Positions 10,960-21,039 of a DNA stretch of 64,000 nucleotides are shown one piece after another (position 1 is the stretch's first letter; each line of letters starts with the position of its first letter). The DNA comes from Siphonodentalium dalli. Lineage: Eukaryota > Mollusca > Scaphopoda > Gadilida > Siphonodentaliidae. The notes under the pieces are model-generated. The model was not told the DNA's origin, did not search any database, and saw only the letters and a program-made list of their open reading frames with translations. The DNA lies in contig CP136061.1 in NCBI GenBank assembly GCA_032622095.1, positions 54,757,762 to 54,821,761 on the forward strand. The letters run 5' to 3'. The position numbers were made by a program, and so were the translations under genes.

Positions 10960-11385
10960 AGGAACGATTGAGTTAATGTTACTATAGTACACCATAGAAA
11001 GTAAGCCCTTAAAGTTCTTGGGTTATTACTTAGGAACCATGCAGACATATCACTGACAACGGGTGTTGACTCGAATGCGTTCATGTAAGCAGATACTAAT
11101 GTCACACTCGTCCCTCATACTATAGTAAACTATATTAAGTAAATGAGTAGGGTTCACGGATTATTACTTGGGGACCAGACGTATCGCTGTGACAAGGTGT
11201 TGACTCGAATGAGTTGGTGCCAGCAGATATAAATGTCACACTCGTCCCTTGTACTATTAAACTGTAATAAGTAAATGCGTAGGGTTCAAGGATTATTACT
11301 TGGGGACAGACGTATCACTGTGACAATGTGTTGACTCGAATGAGTTGGTGCGAGCAGATATAAATGTCACACAACTCCCTCGAGA
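10960..11385. repeat. Tandem repeat of about 130 bp, three to four units
   Basis: Units share TAATGTCACACTCGTCCC, GGATTATTACTTGGGGAC, CGTATCACTGTGAC and GTGTTGACTCGAATGAGTTG. Identity falls in the first unit. The minus-strand open frames across it are by-products. Confidence 0.85.
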
Positions 11386-11989
11386 CTCCAGATCATCATG
11401 TGATATCTGACCGATATATCTATGCCATTTCACTTTATCTGCTTCTGTTTGGTTATATAGAAACATGTATCCACCTCTCACTACCTCTATTGCCTACATA
11501 AAGCCTGCCTATAAATAAAAGTTATGTTTATTACGTCAGTATAGCTTTATTAGGTCAACCTAGCTTTATTAGGTTAGTACTACTTTCGGGACATAATTGC
11601 ATATGCAAATTGCGCAGGTAACTAGCATATGCAAATTGCGCAGGTAACTAGGGACGTCCACTGACCTAAATGACATTGTGATTTTGGAACGTTTTTATTG
11701 TCAATAATTCACACACAATTGATACAAAATTCGTAAACGGATATGTGTTTCGTTCTAAAACATCTATAAACAATTAGTACAAGGCCAGCTTAGATCAACT
11801 ATAAAAGAAAACCCAAACAAGCTATTTCGCTGTAAGCTGCACTCTGGTTTTTGCATGTCATGAATGATAATTAGTTTGATTGACCTAATAAATATAAGGG
11901 CGTCATCGAAGTAACGATTGTAAAACTGACGAAAATGACAGATATACTTCACAAAAGGCAAGTTTTGTGCGATGGATAAATAAAATATG
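11386..11989. other. Spacer with a 26-bp direct repeat
   Basis: CATATGCAAATTGCGCAGGT plus AACTAG is present twice, head to tail (11600-11651). The repeat includes the octamer ATGCAAAT on the + strand. No gene recognised in the rest. Confidence 0.6.
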
Positions 11990-12125
11990 TAGCTACTGTT
12001 GTCGCTTAAACTGTTTATGTCTGCTCGGGGTATTTGGCATCTATTGGACTCGGCAGAGCCTCGCCCAATAGATGCTCAAATCCCCCTCATGGACATAAAC
12101 AGTTGAAGCGACGACACTAGCTAAT
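11990..12125. mobile_element. Hairpin element with GCATCTATTGG core
   Basis: Imperfect inverted repeat, outer arms TAGCTACTGTTGTCGCTT and AAGCGACGACACTAGCTAA, then ACTGTTTATGTC/GACATAAACAGT, closing on GCATCTATTGGACTCGGC / GCCTCGCCCAATAGATGC. The same core closes another hairpin at 49195-49370, so it is a family. Confidence 0.65.
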
Positions 12126-12244
12126 TATTATATATTACTATCTTCAAAGAATATGGACCATTGAAACGAAATAACTGCAGTCTCTGTCAGCAGATCAGGA
12201 GTACTTTAATGTTTAGCCTCCTCAAAGAGTTCTCTACCTTTCTA

Positions 12245-12468
12245 TCATTAGAGCTTCCTGAAATTTTGAGAAAAACAACCTCTGTGCCAATGCATTCTCT
12301 TATATATGCGAGTCTCCCATATTTAAGACAATATATACATTGGCCTAACAATATTTACCATGATCTTGTAAGCTAGTGCATTAGGCTCCCTATATATATG
12401 GGAGACTCGCATATATAAGAGAATCTTTAATGCTGCACCAAAGCAGCTCCCGTCATTAAAGGGTGAAC
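12245..12468. mobile_element. TTAA-A MITE
   Basis: GAGCTTCCTGAAATTTTGAG at the left, CAGCTCCCGTCATTAAAGGG at the right, with the two TATATATGCGAG hairpins between. Terminal TTAA motifs are decayed. Confidence 0.75.
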
Positions 12469-12619
12469 CGTTTCTGTCTGGTCGCTGACAAACCATAATG
12501 CCTTTCAAAATTATTGTTATAATATTTACATATCCTGTCTGCGTTACACTAAATCCTGTAGAACAACATTTACATGCCATATGGTTGGCGGGTGGTGGAA
12601 CGACATTCCTGCATGCGTA

Positions 12620-12832
12620 CAGTAATGCTCTAAATAATCGACGCCTTGACCACAGCAGAATTATGGGTAATTTTTTATGATTTAGACGGAAATATGGCTT
12701 GTTGCCATTCAACGGAAAGCTCTCACCGAGAGCTTTCCGATGAATGGCAACAAGCCATATTTCCGACTAAATCCTGAAAAGTTACCCATAATTCTGCTGT
12801 AGTTATGGAGTCGATTACTTAGGGCATTACTG
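12620..12832. mobile_element. TA-MITE, full length
   Basis: 213 bp, TA-CAGTAATGCTC to GGGCATTACTG-TA. Arms invert around CTCTCACCGAGAG. The open frames reading through the arms in both directions are shared by every copy and are not genes. Confidence 0.9.
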
Positions 12833-12837
12833 TACAT

Positions 12838-13320
12838 GTAAATTTGTCTTGATTTTCGCCCATGTCAGGTGTCAAATTGAGATATCAATATTTTGGCCTT
12901 CTAACAAGTCTCCCAATGCACATCAAAGTGTTTTATATTAATTTTAACAAAAAAAGGACAATATACCCAACCTCCTGGACCAACGCCTATATCCATAAGA
13001 TTACAAGATAAAATTAGGATACATGTTTAATAAATACAGAACACAACATGCATCAGTATCTCAAATCTTTTTATATAAATCTCTTATTTTAACCAATGAC
13101 CGAAGGAAATTGTGGGTATACTGGATTATATGCATCCCATCCTCCGTCTGTCTGTCCGTTTGAGCAGATATCTCAACATCAGGTTTGTCGGATCTCAATG
13201 AAATTCGATATTGATGTTCACTACTATGGGGACATTCAATTCCACTCGAGCAGTCGGCTTTTGTGAAATATATTCTCATGTCATGCACGATAATTTTTAA
13301 GTTTGATATTAAAATGTGAG
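12838..13320. repeat. Dispersed segment shared with 54880-55260
   Basis: CTTGATTTTCGCCCATGTCA at the left and a right part from GCAGATATCTCAACATCAGG through GAGCAGTCGGCTTTTGTG to GCGAGGTATTCTATG recur near 54.9-55.26 kb. The middle includes one unit of the ATGAAATTYGRTATTGATGT repeat also seen near 35.5 and 37.7 kb. Confidence 0.7.
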
Positions 13321-13377
13321 TTATATGCGAGGTATTCTATGCGGTTGCAAAAAAACCATGCCCCCAATACATATATA

Positions 13378-13562
13378 CAGTAATGCTCTAAATAATCGAC
13401 TCCTTAACCACAGCAGAATTATGGGTAACTGTTCAGGATTTAGTCGGAAATATGGTGAGAGCTTTCCGATGAATGGCAACAAGCCATATTTCCGACTAAA
13501 TCCTGAAAAGTTACCCATAATTCTGCTGTGGTTAAGGAGTCGATTACTTAGGGCATTACTAT
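13378..13562. mobile_element. TA-MITE with a short left arm
   Basis: Starts TA-CAGTAATGCTC and ends GGGCATTACTATA. The left arm lacks its innermost part (jumps from AAATATGG to TGAGAGCTTTCC). Confidence 0.85.
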
Positions 13563-14247
13563 ACATAACTTCGAAAAACAGTCTCCTAAAAGGAAATTGT
13601 CATGGATATCATGATTCGGGCTTTTCATAATGTTGTTTGTATGATTTATTTGTTACAATAGGCCAGTGTTACAATAATACTCAAAATTATTTGCAAAAAA
13701 TATGCACCCGTCAAAGGGTTAAATGTACCCCACATATGACCTATGACATGAGGGGAGTATATACTTTAGATCCAGCTATGTGATTCATGGCTTACTTAAT
13801 AGGTTGAAGTTAATATTTATATAATGGGTAAGAGCAGAGTTAAACCTTTCATGATGGGAGCTGCACTGGTGCAGCATTTAAAGTGATGTGAAACACTCCG
13901 GTACGGTGATCAAATAGAAATGTAGAATAATCTTGCTCAAAGTAGTTATTTTTTACGAATATAAATCCAAATTTATAACATGCAGCATCATTCTTATATA
14001 TCGATTAAATTCAATGATTATTGGTGGCGAAATCATTTGCGTTCGTTTATCGTCGTTTGTTGCGTCCCAAATCGAGATATAAATATTTACAATTTCGTGT
14101 TGTTCAGGAGCATTTCTATGGAGTGGTGTGGTCGATTTCGTTGAGATTTTGGCGATGTTAGTAGAATGTTACATCCCCCAGTTGGCACAGCGCCAGAGTA
14201 TTAACTTATCAGTTTAATGCACCCGAACAAGTCCATAATTTGTCTTT
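13563..14247. other. Spacer with a solo TTAA-A end
   Basis: Mostly unrecognised sequence. 13839-13880 is the first 40 bases of a TTAA-A element (TTAAACCTTTCATGATGGGA) with nothing of the family after it. Confidence 0.5.
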
Positions 14248-14381
14248 AAGACCAGTGCATTATCTTATATATGCGAGTCTCCCATAGGGAGATTTTGTAA
14301 CCCTTGTTAGGCCAATGTATTGAGGCGCTGTGGCAGAGTTTTCGCAAAATTTCAGGAAGCTGCAATCATGGAAGGGTTAAC
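14248..14381. mobile_element. TTAA-A MITE, right part
   Basis: CCAGTGCATTATCTTATATA through TTTTCGCAAAATTTCAGGAA to ATCATGGAAGGGTTAA. Its last TTAA (14378-14381) is also the first TTAA of the next element. Confidence 0.75.
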
Positions 14382-14690
14382 CCTTTAATGATGGGAGATA
14401 CAGTAATGCTCTAAGTAATCGACTTCTTAACCACAGCAGAATTATGGGTAACTTTTCAAGATTTAGTCGGAAATATGGCTTGTTGCCATTCATCGGAAAG
14501 CTCTTCCCGAGAGCTTTCCGATGAATGGCAACAAGCCATATTTCCGACTAAATCCTGAAAAGTTACCCATAATTCTGCTGTGGTTAAGAAGTCGATTACT
14601 TAGAGCATTACTGTATGCTGGTGCATAAGAGAATGCATTGGCAATGGGTTTTCGCAAAATTTCAGGAAACTCCATTCATGGAAGGGTTAA
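14378..14690. mobile_element. TTAA-A MITE interrupted by a TA-MITE
   Basis: TTAACCCTTTAATGATGGGA starts at the TTAA of the preceding copy. The element is broken by a TA-MITE at 14401-14613, then resumes with TGCTGGTGCATAAGAGAATG and ends CATTCATGGAAGGGTTAA. Order of events: TTAA-A first, TA-MITE second. Confidence 0.8.
14401..14613. mobile_element. TA-MITE nested in TTAA-A
   Basis: 213 bp, CAGTAATGCTC to GAGCATTACTG, with TA on both sides. The arms are close to perfect inverted copies around CTCTTCCCGAGAG. Confidence 0.92.
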
Positions 14691-15127
14691 TAATTGCATA
14701 GAGTTAAAGTGAGACACTTATTCTGACAAATTAAGGATTCATCATTAGGAACTCAAATAATTTGTATGTTGCTAACTAGCTTTGCCTCAAATATACATTC
14801 TTGGTATCAAATTAGATTAATCTATACATTGCATATGAGCAGACAATAATTCATAAGCCCCATAAAAATTGGTTGATGCGATAGGGAGTATTGCCTCGGA
14901 GAGAATAAAAGGGTCCCTATATTCTACAGCATGTAACAGTAAAGAACATTTGTATGGAGAGTATAATATTAATGCTAAAAAATGCTAATGAATTTCTGTT
15001 ACTTTTTAAGAGTATACTGTGTGTTCATACTCCATATATGAGTATCTTATATATGTAACAATATATTTTCATACTTAGAATGTGATAAAATAAGCAACTT
15101 CTATGCTTAATTTGAGGTGTAAACATT
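14691..15127. other. No recognisable feature
   Basis: AT-rich spacer, no gene or repeat recognised. Confidence 0.45.
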
Positions 15128-15240
15128 ACAGGCAATTTAACTCTTTCTATACTAAATACTCATTGATGAGTAGTTACCATAGGAAATGTTCAGTAATAAG
15201 TTCAACAAACAACCATAGGTAATTTTTGTTGAACTTTAAT
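15128..15240. mobile_element. TTAA-B MITE, end fragment
   Basis: TTAACTCTTTCTATACTAAA, then ACTCATTGATGAGTAGTTAC, GGAAATGTTCAGTAATAAGT and a short inverted TTGTTGAACTTTAATA. The other half is absent. Confidence 0.7.
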
Positions 15241-16227
15241 AAGGGTCAGATGCACGTTTGGCCAAACTTTCCTGGTATTTCTAAATGGATTTTCTCAAAA
15301 TCTGTCAGGAATTTATTTGTGAAATTTGGTACAAGCGATTATTGTGATACAATATTTAAGAACCATCGAACAATTGGTTATTAAAATCTCATTTACTTGA
15401 CTTTTATGGCATGGAAAATACTTAAAATTTCACCGTTTTCAGGTACCAAGAACTTCCGTAATTTATATTTGTTTCAAAATTGCAGATCATATGTCCATGA
15501 TATCATATCTGAAGATCATGAGAGGAGACTTAATTTTTCTTGATTTATGAAATTTGATGATTATTTTCACTTAGAAAGACAAGTACCCACAAAAATAATT
15601 TTCTATCTTTGAGAATTTTCATGTCATTCATGCATGTTGTTCAATGAAAAATTGGGCTGAGATGAGTTCTGGGTCATGGCTTCATAACCATGTTAAAGCT
15701 GACCACCATATCTCTTAAACACTGTGGCCTAATTTCTGTTGATTGTTCCCTGCTTGAGTGGATCACACTGCATCATATCAACAGTTGTTTTCATTGGGCT
15801 GGAATATTTCTGACTGCTTTATTCTTCATTATAATATATGGTGGTATGACACTATATTATGCAATTAAAAATATAACTCCACAAAATGATATAAATGAAG
15901 CCTCCTCTCATAGAGCCAAGACAATAAGCTGTTTGATGATTGGAGTTTTGTGCGAAATTATTAATTATTCTAGCAGTTCTTGGTACCTAAAGGGACAACA
16001 AAGAAAATAATATTTTCAACCTCTCAAATGTATTAAAATCCATTGTTTTTGTTGTCTCTTAATAACTGCTCAGATTCTACATGCAATGAAGATAGTGATA
16101 TGTGAAATTCAAGATTTTTTGCGGATAGATCAAGAGAAATACTTTGTTGAAAATCTCTTGCCATATTTGGCTCTATTTATGCAAAACGTGCATGTCCATC
16201 TTAATATCTGTACATTTCCCACCAATG
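15241..16227. other. No recognisable feature
   Basis: About 1 kb of AT-rich sequence. A 106-codon + frame at 15690-16010 contains a hydrophobic stretch but no family signature, and its start has no acceptor or promoter context that I can defend. Confidence 0.45.
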
Positions 16228-16493
16228 AATATTCCTTTCATGACTGGAGCTTCTTGAAATTTTGCGAAAACATTGTGCCAATGCATTCTCTTAAATATGC
16301 AAGTCTGCCATAGTAGGCCTCGCATATACAAGAGAACACATTGGCCTAACAATATTTACCTTGACCTTGTAAGCCAACTAGCTAGTGCATTCTTAAATTT
16401 CTCTTATATATGGGAGACTCGCATATATAAGAAAATGCAGTGGCACAGGGTTTTTATAGCTGCACCAGTGGGGATCCTGTCATGAAAGGGTTA
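16228..16493. mobile_element. TTAA-A MITE
   Basis: From TCCTTTCATGACTGGAGC to CCTGTCATGAAAGGGTTAA, with both inner hairpins. Its terminal TTAA (16490-16493) is shared with the TTAA-B copy that follows. Confidence 0.8.
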
Positions 16494-16609
16494 AGAATCT
16501 TTCTGCACTTGTATTATCATTCGAACATCCCTCCAAATGAGTAATAGACTGTTCCAATGTATACTTATTATAACCGATTGGGAGAATCCATTTAGTATAG
16601 AAAGGGTTA
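16490..16609. mobile_element. TTAA-B MITE, half
   Basis: Begins at the shared TTAA, goes through TTTCTGCACTTGTATTATCA and AGTAATAGACTGTTCCAATG, and ends ATCCATTTAGTATAGAAAGGG-TTAA. Confidence 0.8.
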
Positions 16610-17412
16610 ATGAATTTTACCCTGTGTCTCATCTATATGCCAGTCACTACTGCCAAGACAACCTTGATCCCTTTCATAGCCTTTGACCCCTTTTTGTTTT
16701 AATCTCAAGACAATTCAAGCATTCGGGACATTTCCAGAACACCGCTGACCTATTTATATTGATTGTCTGTACTTGTCGAGAGTTATATTGCTGCACCGTG
16801 ATAGATTGATAAATCTATTAAACCGTGGCTAATGATCTTCATCGGGCGGTCTCGTCTTTACGATATCTTGATGTCGATTGAAGCTTACGGAGATTAGTAG
16901 GCATTGGGTAAAACCTCTGCTGGCTGTCATCTGCTTGTCACGTCACTTTACTATCGATGCCCCAGGTCCAGCCAATCAGATAGAACTCATTGACACCTTT
17001 AATTGTCTCAATCATAGCCCTTTATGACGTTTAATAAGCCGGTTGTTCCCCAGTTCCGTCCCGGGATGTCTTTGCCACGCGTTTTATTACTCACATTTAT
17101 AGACGGCACCTGGCGGGACCACTAGCAGTGATATATTGCACCAAAGCAATCAGAGAGCTTAGCCTCGATATTCTGCAAAATCCCGGCGCTGTATATCCGT
17201 GTTCATGAAGTCATGGCAGCATAATTTCCACCAAGAATAATGAGTTTGTCCCGACATCATTCTTCTATCAGGATATAGGAAATATCTGCTTATTCCGTCA
17301 GAATGAACAGTAAGCCCATAACCGTGGTAACCAGGATTTTAACTCCGCCTGCCTTTCTTACCTGAGATTTGGATTTTATCTGTGTTCGGTTGTTTTTGGA
17401 TCTAACTGTATC
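16610..17412 (+). promoter_or_regulatory. Non-repetitive block upstream of candidate first exon 1
   Basis: About 800 bp free of the window's MITE and satellite families, rising in G+C. It includes CCAATCAGA (a CCAAT-box-like motif, 16973-16981) and TATGACGTTTAATAAG. Its position directly before an ATG exon with a good donor makes a promoter and 5' UTR plausible. No TATA box or start site can be fixed from sequence alone. Confidence 0.35.
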
Positions 17413-17469
17413 ATGGCGACTTTGCACAGATTTCTTAGTGTGGATATACCGAGCCAAAGCTTTGGAAAG
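17413..17469 (+). CDS. Candidate alternative first coding exon 1 of the synaptotagmin gene
   Basis: Nineteen codons from ATG to a GT donor (AAG|GTCAGA), ending in phase 0. The peptide fits the pattern MATLxRFLSVDIPxxxFGK. A second exon of the same length at 20243-20299 is 15/19 identical in protein, with several of the DNA differences silent (CTT/CTC, GTG/GTT, ATA/ATT, CCG/CCA). That is the signature of coding constraint, not of a copied repeat. The donor phase matches the acceptor of the C2A exon at 30643, the next confident coding exon on this strand. The peptide has no membrane segment, so an isoform starting here would lack the N-terminal anchor usual in synaptotagmin-7 unless it lies on an unseen exon. 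I do not recognise the peptide from a known family. It could instead be the first exon of a different, unrecognised gene. Confidence 0.5.
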
Positions 17470-17674
17470 GTCAGAATTATGTATTCATTGTAATAACCAA
17501 GAACGATCTCTACCAGGTAAAATCTGTTAGGTGTTTAAGATTTGGTAACACATTGTCATTTCAGCTGGAAACTCCATGTTGAAAATTTTTATGGTGCAGG
17601 AAAGATTGTGACAATTAAGGTTAATTTCACTGCAGATTCATTCCACTGCACATGAAAACCACTGACCCCTTGTA
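17470..17674. other. Intron start after candidate exon 1
   Basis: Begins with the GT donor at 17470. No further feature recognised. Confidence 0.35.
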
Positions 17675-17923
17675 TTAACCCTTTCTATACAAATACTCAT
17701 TGACGAGTAATTATCCTTTAGGAAATATTCAGACACTAAATTCAATAAATAACCATAGGTCGTTTGTTGAGCATTTCCCTCCAATAAATAGGATTCCTTC
17801 TGCACTTGTATTATCCATTGTCTGCTTATTGTTTTTAGAAAACCCATCCAGATGAATAATAGACCATTCCAATGTATACTTTATGACTGATTGGGAGAAT
17901 TCATTTAGTATAGAAAGGGTTAA
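17675..17923. mobile_element. TTAA-B MITE, full length
   Basis: 249 bp including TTAA at both ends: TTAACCCTTTCTATAC at the left and TTTAGTATAGAAAGGGTTAA at the right. Includes TTGTATTATCCATTGTCTGC and GAATAATAGACCATTCCAAT. The best reference copy of the family in the window. Confidence 0.88.
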
Positions 17924-18207
17924 ACAACTAACAAACATGCTCCGATACATGAGTCATGTTACTCTCCCTATGAGTGGATTGTAAATCTGCCCTTATTTGG
18001 AATCAAACCAGCTACACTTATACTGGATGGCTTATGATGGTCTATTAATTGTGACAAGCAATCACTGTTGGGGGGATATAATTTTAATGGGGTGCTTGTG
18101 GTCTTTTGAAATGAATCCGATGTAAACTGTCAACTAATCTAATTTAATCATTCCCAAACCAAAGGATGTGATTTCAAAATCAGAAAAAAATATATGTCCA
18201 CTCAAGA
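17924..18207. other. No recognisable feature
   Basis: Spacer, nothing recognised. Confidence 0.4.
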
Positions 18208-18209
18208 TA

Positions 18210-18422
18210 CAGTAATGCTCTAAATAATCGACTCCTTAACCACAGCAGAATTATGGGTAATTTTTTAGGATTTAGACGGAAATATGGCTTGTTGCCATTC
18301 AACAGAAAGCTCTCACCGAGAGCTTTCCGATGAATGGCAACAAGCCATATTTCCGACTAAATCCTGAAAAGTTACCCATAATTCTGCTGTGGTTAAGGAG
18401 TCGATTATTTAAGGCATTACTG
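18210..18422. mobile_element. TA-MITE, full length
   Basis: TA-CAGTAATGCTC to AAGGCATTACTG-TA, arms around CTCTCACCGAGAG. Shares the left-arm variants TTTTTTAGGATTTAGACGG and AACAGAAAGC-type changes with the copy at 12620, suggesting a close common source. Confidence 0.9.
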
Positions 18423-18458
18423 TACCAGCTGCATTAATTCAGTTGTGAACACAACCTC

Positions 18459-18597
18459 TTAACCCATTCATGATGGGAGCTGTGCTGGTGCAGCATTTAA
18501 GATCCTGTGCCAGTGCATTCTCTTATATATGTGGGAGCCTCGCATATATAAGAGAATGCACTAGCTTACAAATGCGAGGTCAAGTTACTGGCCTCGA
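18459..18597 (+). mobile_element. TTAA-A MITE, left part
   Basis: TTAACCCATTCATGATGGGA, then GCACTGG-type motifs and one complete TATATATG hairpin, ending after GCGAGGTCAAGTTACT. The right half is missing. Confidence 0.75.
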
Positions 18598-18792
18598 CGC
18601 AACCTGTTGGGGTCTTAGTTTTTCCTTCAACCTATCATGTGTTGATTCATTACAATCTCATCCCTCTCGTCCAATTGATTACAGACAGATTTTTGCCTCA
18701 TAAGCTGTTAGATACAATTATCTCAAACATCCAACCATGGCAAAAGATTCCTATAACCTAACGCTTCTTTGATAATAAAAAAATTGGATTAC
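18598..18792. other. No recognisable feature
   Basis: Spacer, nothing recognised. Confidence 0.4.
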
Positions 18793-18889
18793 ATGAGATC
18801 CCCAGAGGGTGAATTTAGTGATGCTAGCCCACTAGGCACCCTCTCGGGACCTCATTCTTAAAATGACAGTCACACTAAACTCAGGCTTG
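18793..18889. mobile_element. hAT-M MITE, shortened copy
   Basis: GATCCCCAGAGGGTGAATTT at the left, an inner deletion, then GACAGTCACACTAAACTCAG to GGCTTG. The outer left arm is missing. Confidence 0.7.
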
Positions 18890-19104
18890 ATTTTCACTAT
18901 TGTGATAAAGCAAATTTTTTGCAGGTATTGTAAGAAAATACTTTACAATTAGAACTGCAACAATTGTGACCGTTAGCATTTCAATTTCATTTGACTGAGA
19001 CTGCATGGTGTGCATTTCTGTATACATAAATGCATACCTTGCAGCTTGCACATTTTATGTATATTAGCATTATGACATCGACCCCATCAGCACCACTACT
19101 TTGG
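18890..19104. other. No recognisable feature
   Basis: Spacer, nothing recognised. Confidence 0.4.
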
Positions 19105-19171
19105 TTAACCCTTTGACTGGGTCATGTAAAGGTTAATGCTGCACCAGCACAGCTCCCGTCATGAAAGTGTT
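19105..19171. mobile_element. TTAA-A MITE, collapsed copy
   Basis: Only the two ends remain: TTAACCCTTTGACTGGGTCA and GCTGCACCAGCACAGCTCCC followed by GTCATGAAAGTG. The whole hairpin middle is gone. Confidence 0.6.
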
Positions 19172-20242
19172 TAAAAATTCAAATTTTCTAAAGTCAAATG
19201 GTACTGAAACATTTTCTCTGTTTCCAAGTCAACATACATCACTATGTTTTGAGAATATTGATTTAAACATGAAATATCTATCTTCTGATGTTACCTGTGC
19301 CTGTTTGACACTGGAGATTACATGTTGATAGGGATAACTTTAATACAGATACCCATATAATCTGTGACTCGGATTTCTAAGTTCGTAGCCCGGACACTTC
19401 TATTGACTTATTAGGCGTGAACCGAAGCCACCTCCTGCTTTCGCAAAGCTTCATTAGCTCCCTTGTTTGTAGTTTGCCATGAAACATTATACACCGTGTT
19501 GTGTGGCAATCATGGCTCAGACTCTATACAAAGATTCCTGTGAACTCACATGTTAATATCCGCTTTTATGGTGTTGCTGACATCGCTAAAGGAAAGATAA
19601 ATGAGATTTGTCTCGGGAGACTTGCTCACCAGGTCGCCACATTTGACACTGCCTTCTCAAACCTACGCTCCTCCACATGTTTCAGATCTGGTTCACTGCC
19701 TTGCTCTATTAATGCTGGTGTATATTCATTCATTTCGGATAGTGATTCAGTGTTGCATACTGCGTTACTGGTTTTGTAGCTCTTGACCAAGATCTGTTGC
19801 CATGGAAACTAATCTCGCTTAATATTTGGTCACTTCCAATACATTTTTACCTGTGATCTTACCTGTGATCGTGGATAGGGAATATTTGGCTGTTAAAAGT
19901 TGTTTTGTGGCAACTTTTAGAACATTTTATTTATGGTAATCTTAGAAAATTCACCGGATACTTTTATCATATTCATCGTTTCCATGGAATATATTTAACA
20001 TCTTGCTGCTGCTGAATTCACTGAAACTATGAAAAGGTTGCCATTGAATTTAAATAATGGTGTGCCTATAGAAACTCTGAGATTCGCCAGTTGTTAAGGA
20101 TATAGTGACCCTTTACTGTTTGCGTCATTCATGGCAACTTTGAAGACATTCATCAGTTGCCATGGATACTGGTTCGTTTGCTGAGTTCCTGGAAGGGAGT
20201 CACTTGTCTTGGATTAAAAGCATTTCTGTCTGCTAATCATTC
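19172..20242 (+). promoter_or_regulatory. Non-repetitive block upstream of candidate first exon 2
   Basis: About 1 kb without the window's repeat families, in the same relation to the second ATG exon as 16610-17412 is to the first. It holds a 92-codon + frame (19501-19779) with no family match that I can name, and at 20131 a decayed relative of the ATG exons. Promoter function is inferred only. Confidence 0.3.
20131..20187 (+). pseudogene. Possible decayed third copy of the short first exon
   Basis: CATTCATGGCAACTTTGAAG matches the start context of the exon at 20243 (CATTCATGGCGACTTTGACA) over about 17 of 20 bases, 112 bp upstream. After four codons (MATL) the frame diverges from the paired exons and no donor in the right place is seen. 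A relic or a coincidence. Confidence 0.25.
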
Positions 20243-20299
20243 ATGGCGACTTTGACAAGATTTCTCAGTGTTGATATTCCACATAAAGGCTTTGGAAAG
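20243..20299 (+). CDS. Candidate alternative first coding exon 2 of the synaptotagmin gene
   Basis: ATG followed by 18 codons to AAG|GTCAGC, phase 0, exactly the same length as the exon at 17413. The peptide again fits MATLxRFLSVDIPxxxFGK; only the residues at x differ. Both exons conserve FGK and the GGTCAG donor. Like exon 1, it is compatible in strand and phase with the acceptor at 30643. A Helitron-like 5' end begins only 12 bp into the following intron. Two start exons about 2.8 kb apart imply alternative promoters if real. The main doubt is whether they belong to this gene. Confidence 0.5.
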
Positions 20300-20311
20300 G
20301 TCAGCTGTAAT

Positions 20312-20420
20312 CTATATATAAAACCAGATGTCCGTCTGTCTGTAACCCTGTCACGCTTTCCCACCTTTATGAAATTTCAATCATAAATCCAAGTTATCGC
20401 AAATTTGGACCATTCCTGCC
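20312..20420 (+). mobile_element. Helitron-like 5' end fragment
   Basis: TCTATATATAAAACCAGATG followed by TCCGTCTGTCTGTAACCCTG, the usual 5' start of the Helitron-like elements here (compare 41282). No hairpin/CTAG end follows, so it is truncated. Confidence 0.5.
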
Positions 20421-20510
20421 ATGTATCATAGCAGACAAACAATAAAACTCCATGTCGATTAATTAGAGCATTACGGTATGTACATCCAACATGTCTTAAA
20501 ATATGGAACC

Positions 20511-20873
20511 AGACATTTGCAGAATGAGGTCCCCAGATGGTGAATTTAGTGATACTGCGCAACCCCCCCCCCCCCCCCCCCCCCAATCTCCTCTGGAAAG
20601 TTTCTTTGTTACCAAATTTCTATAGAAACTTCTTCACATAGATTCTATTTCTTTTTTAGTTTAGTTTCTCTTTTTCCCCAAATTGCATAATCAAGGTTCC
20701 CAATGGGTGTACATCACAATATTCACCATTTTGAAACTTCAATCTGAGTAAGCAGAATGAGGTCCCCAGAGAGTGAATTTGGTGATGCTAGCCTGCTATG
20801 CAGAAGAGTGTCACTAAATTCACCTTCTGGGGACCTCATTCTGCAAATGACAGACACACTAAACTCCAGCTTG
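20511..20873. mobile_element. hAT-M MITE with a poly-C expansion
   Basis: Left arm CATTTGCAGAATGAGGTCCC, a run of about 30 C (near 20555-20584) where the first hairpin loop should be, the central segment in inverted orientation, then the second hairpin and AAACTCCAGCTTG. Confidence 0.75.
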
Positions 20874-20890
20874 CTTGTTATTATAGACCC

Positions 20891-21039
20891 CAAGCCTTGA
20901 AATAGTGTGTCTGTCATTTTCAGAATAAGGTTCCCAGAGGGTGAATTTGGTGATGCTAGCCCACTATGCGGGGTAGCATCACTAAATTCACCCTCTGGGG
21001 ACCTCATTCTGCAAATGACAGGCAATATTTCAAGGCTTG
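20891..21039. mobile_element. hAT-M MITE, short palindromic form
   Basis: 149 bp, CAAGCCTTGAAATAGTGTGT to ATATTTCAAGGCTTG, loop around CTAGCCCACTATGCGGGG. The right arm lacks a few bases (GGCAATATTT). Confidence 0.85.

Noticed and set aside
12323-12712. Open frame containing NGNKPYFRLN..KLPIILLW, repeated at many places as a seeming protein family
   Set aside because: It is the translation of TA-MITE arms. The same words appear wherever a copy lies, in both directions, with no start context or domain.
15690-16010. 106-codon + frame with a hydrophobic segment
   Set aside because: No family signature, no promoter or splice context, AT-rich composition; insufficient to call a gene.
16973-16981. 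CCAAT-box-like site as proof of a promoter
   Set aside because: A single nine-base match is expected by chance in 64 kb; kept only as context for the candidate first exon.
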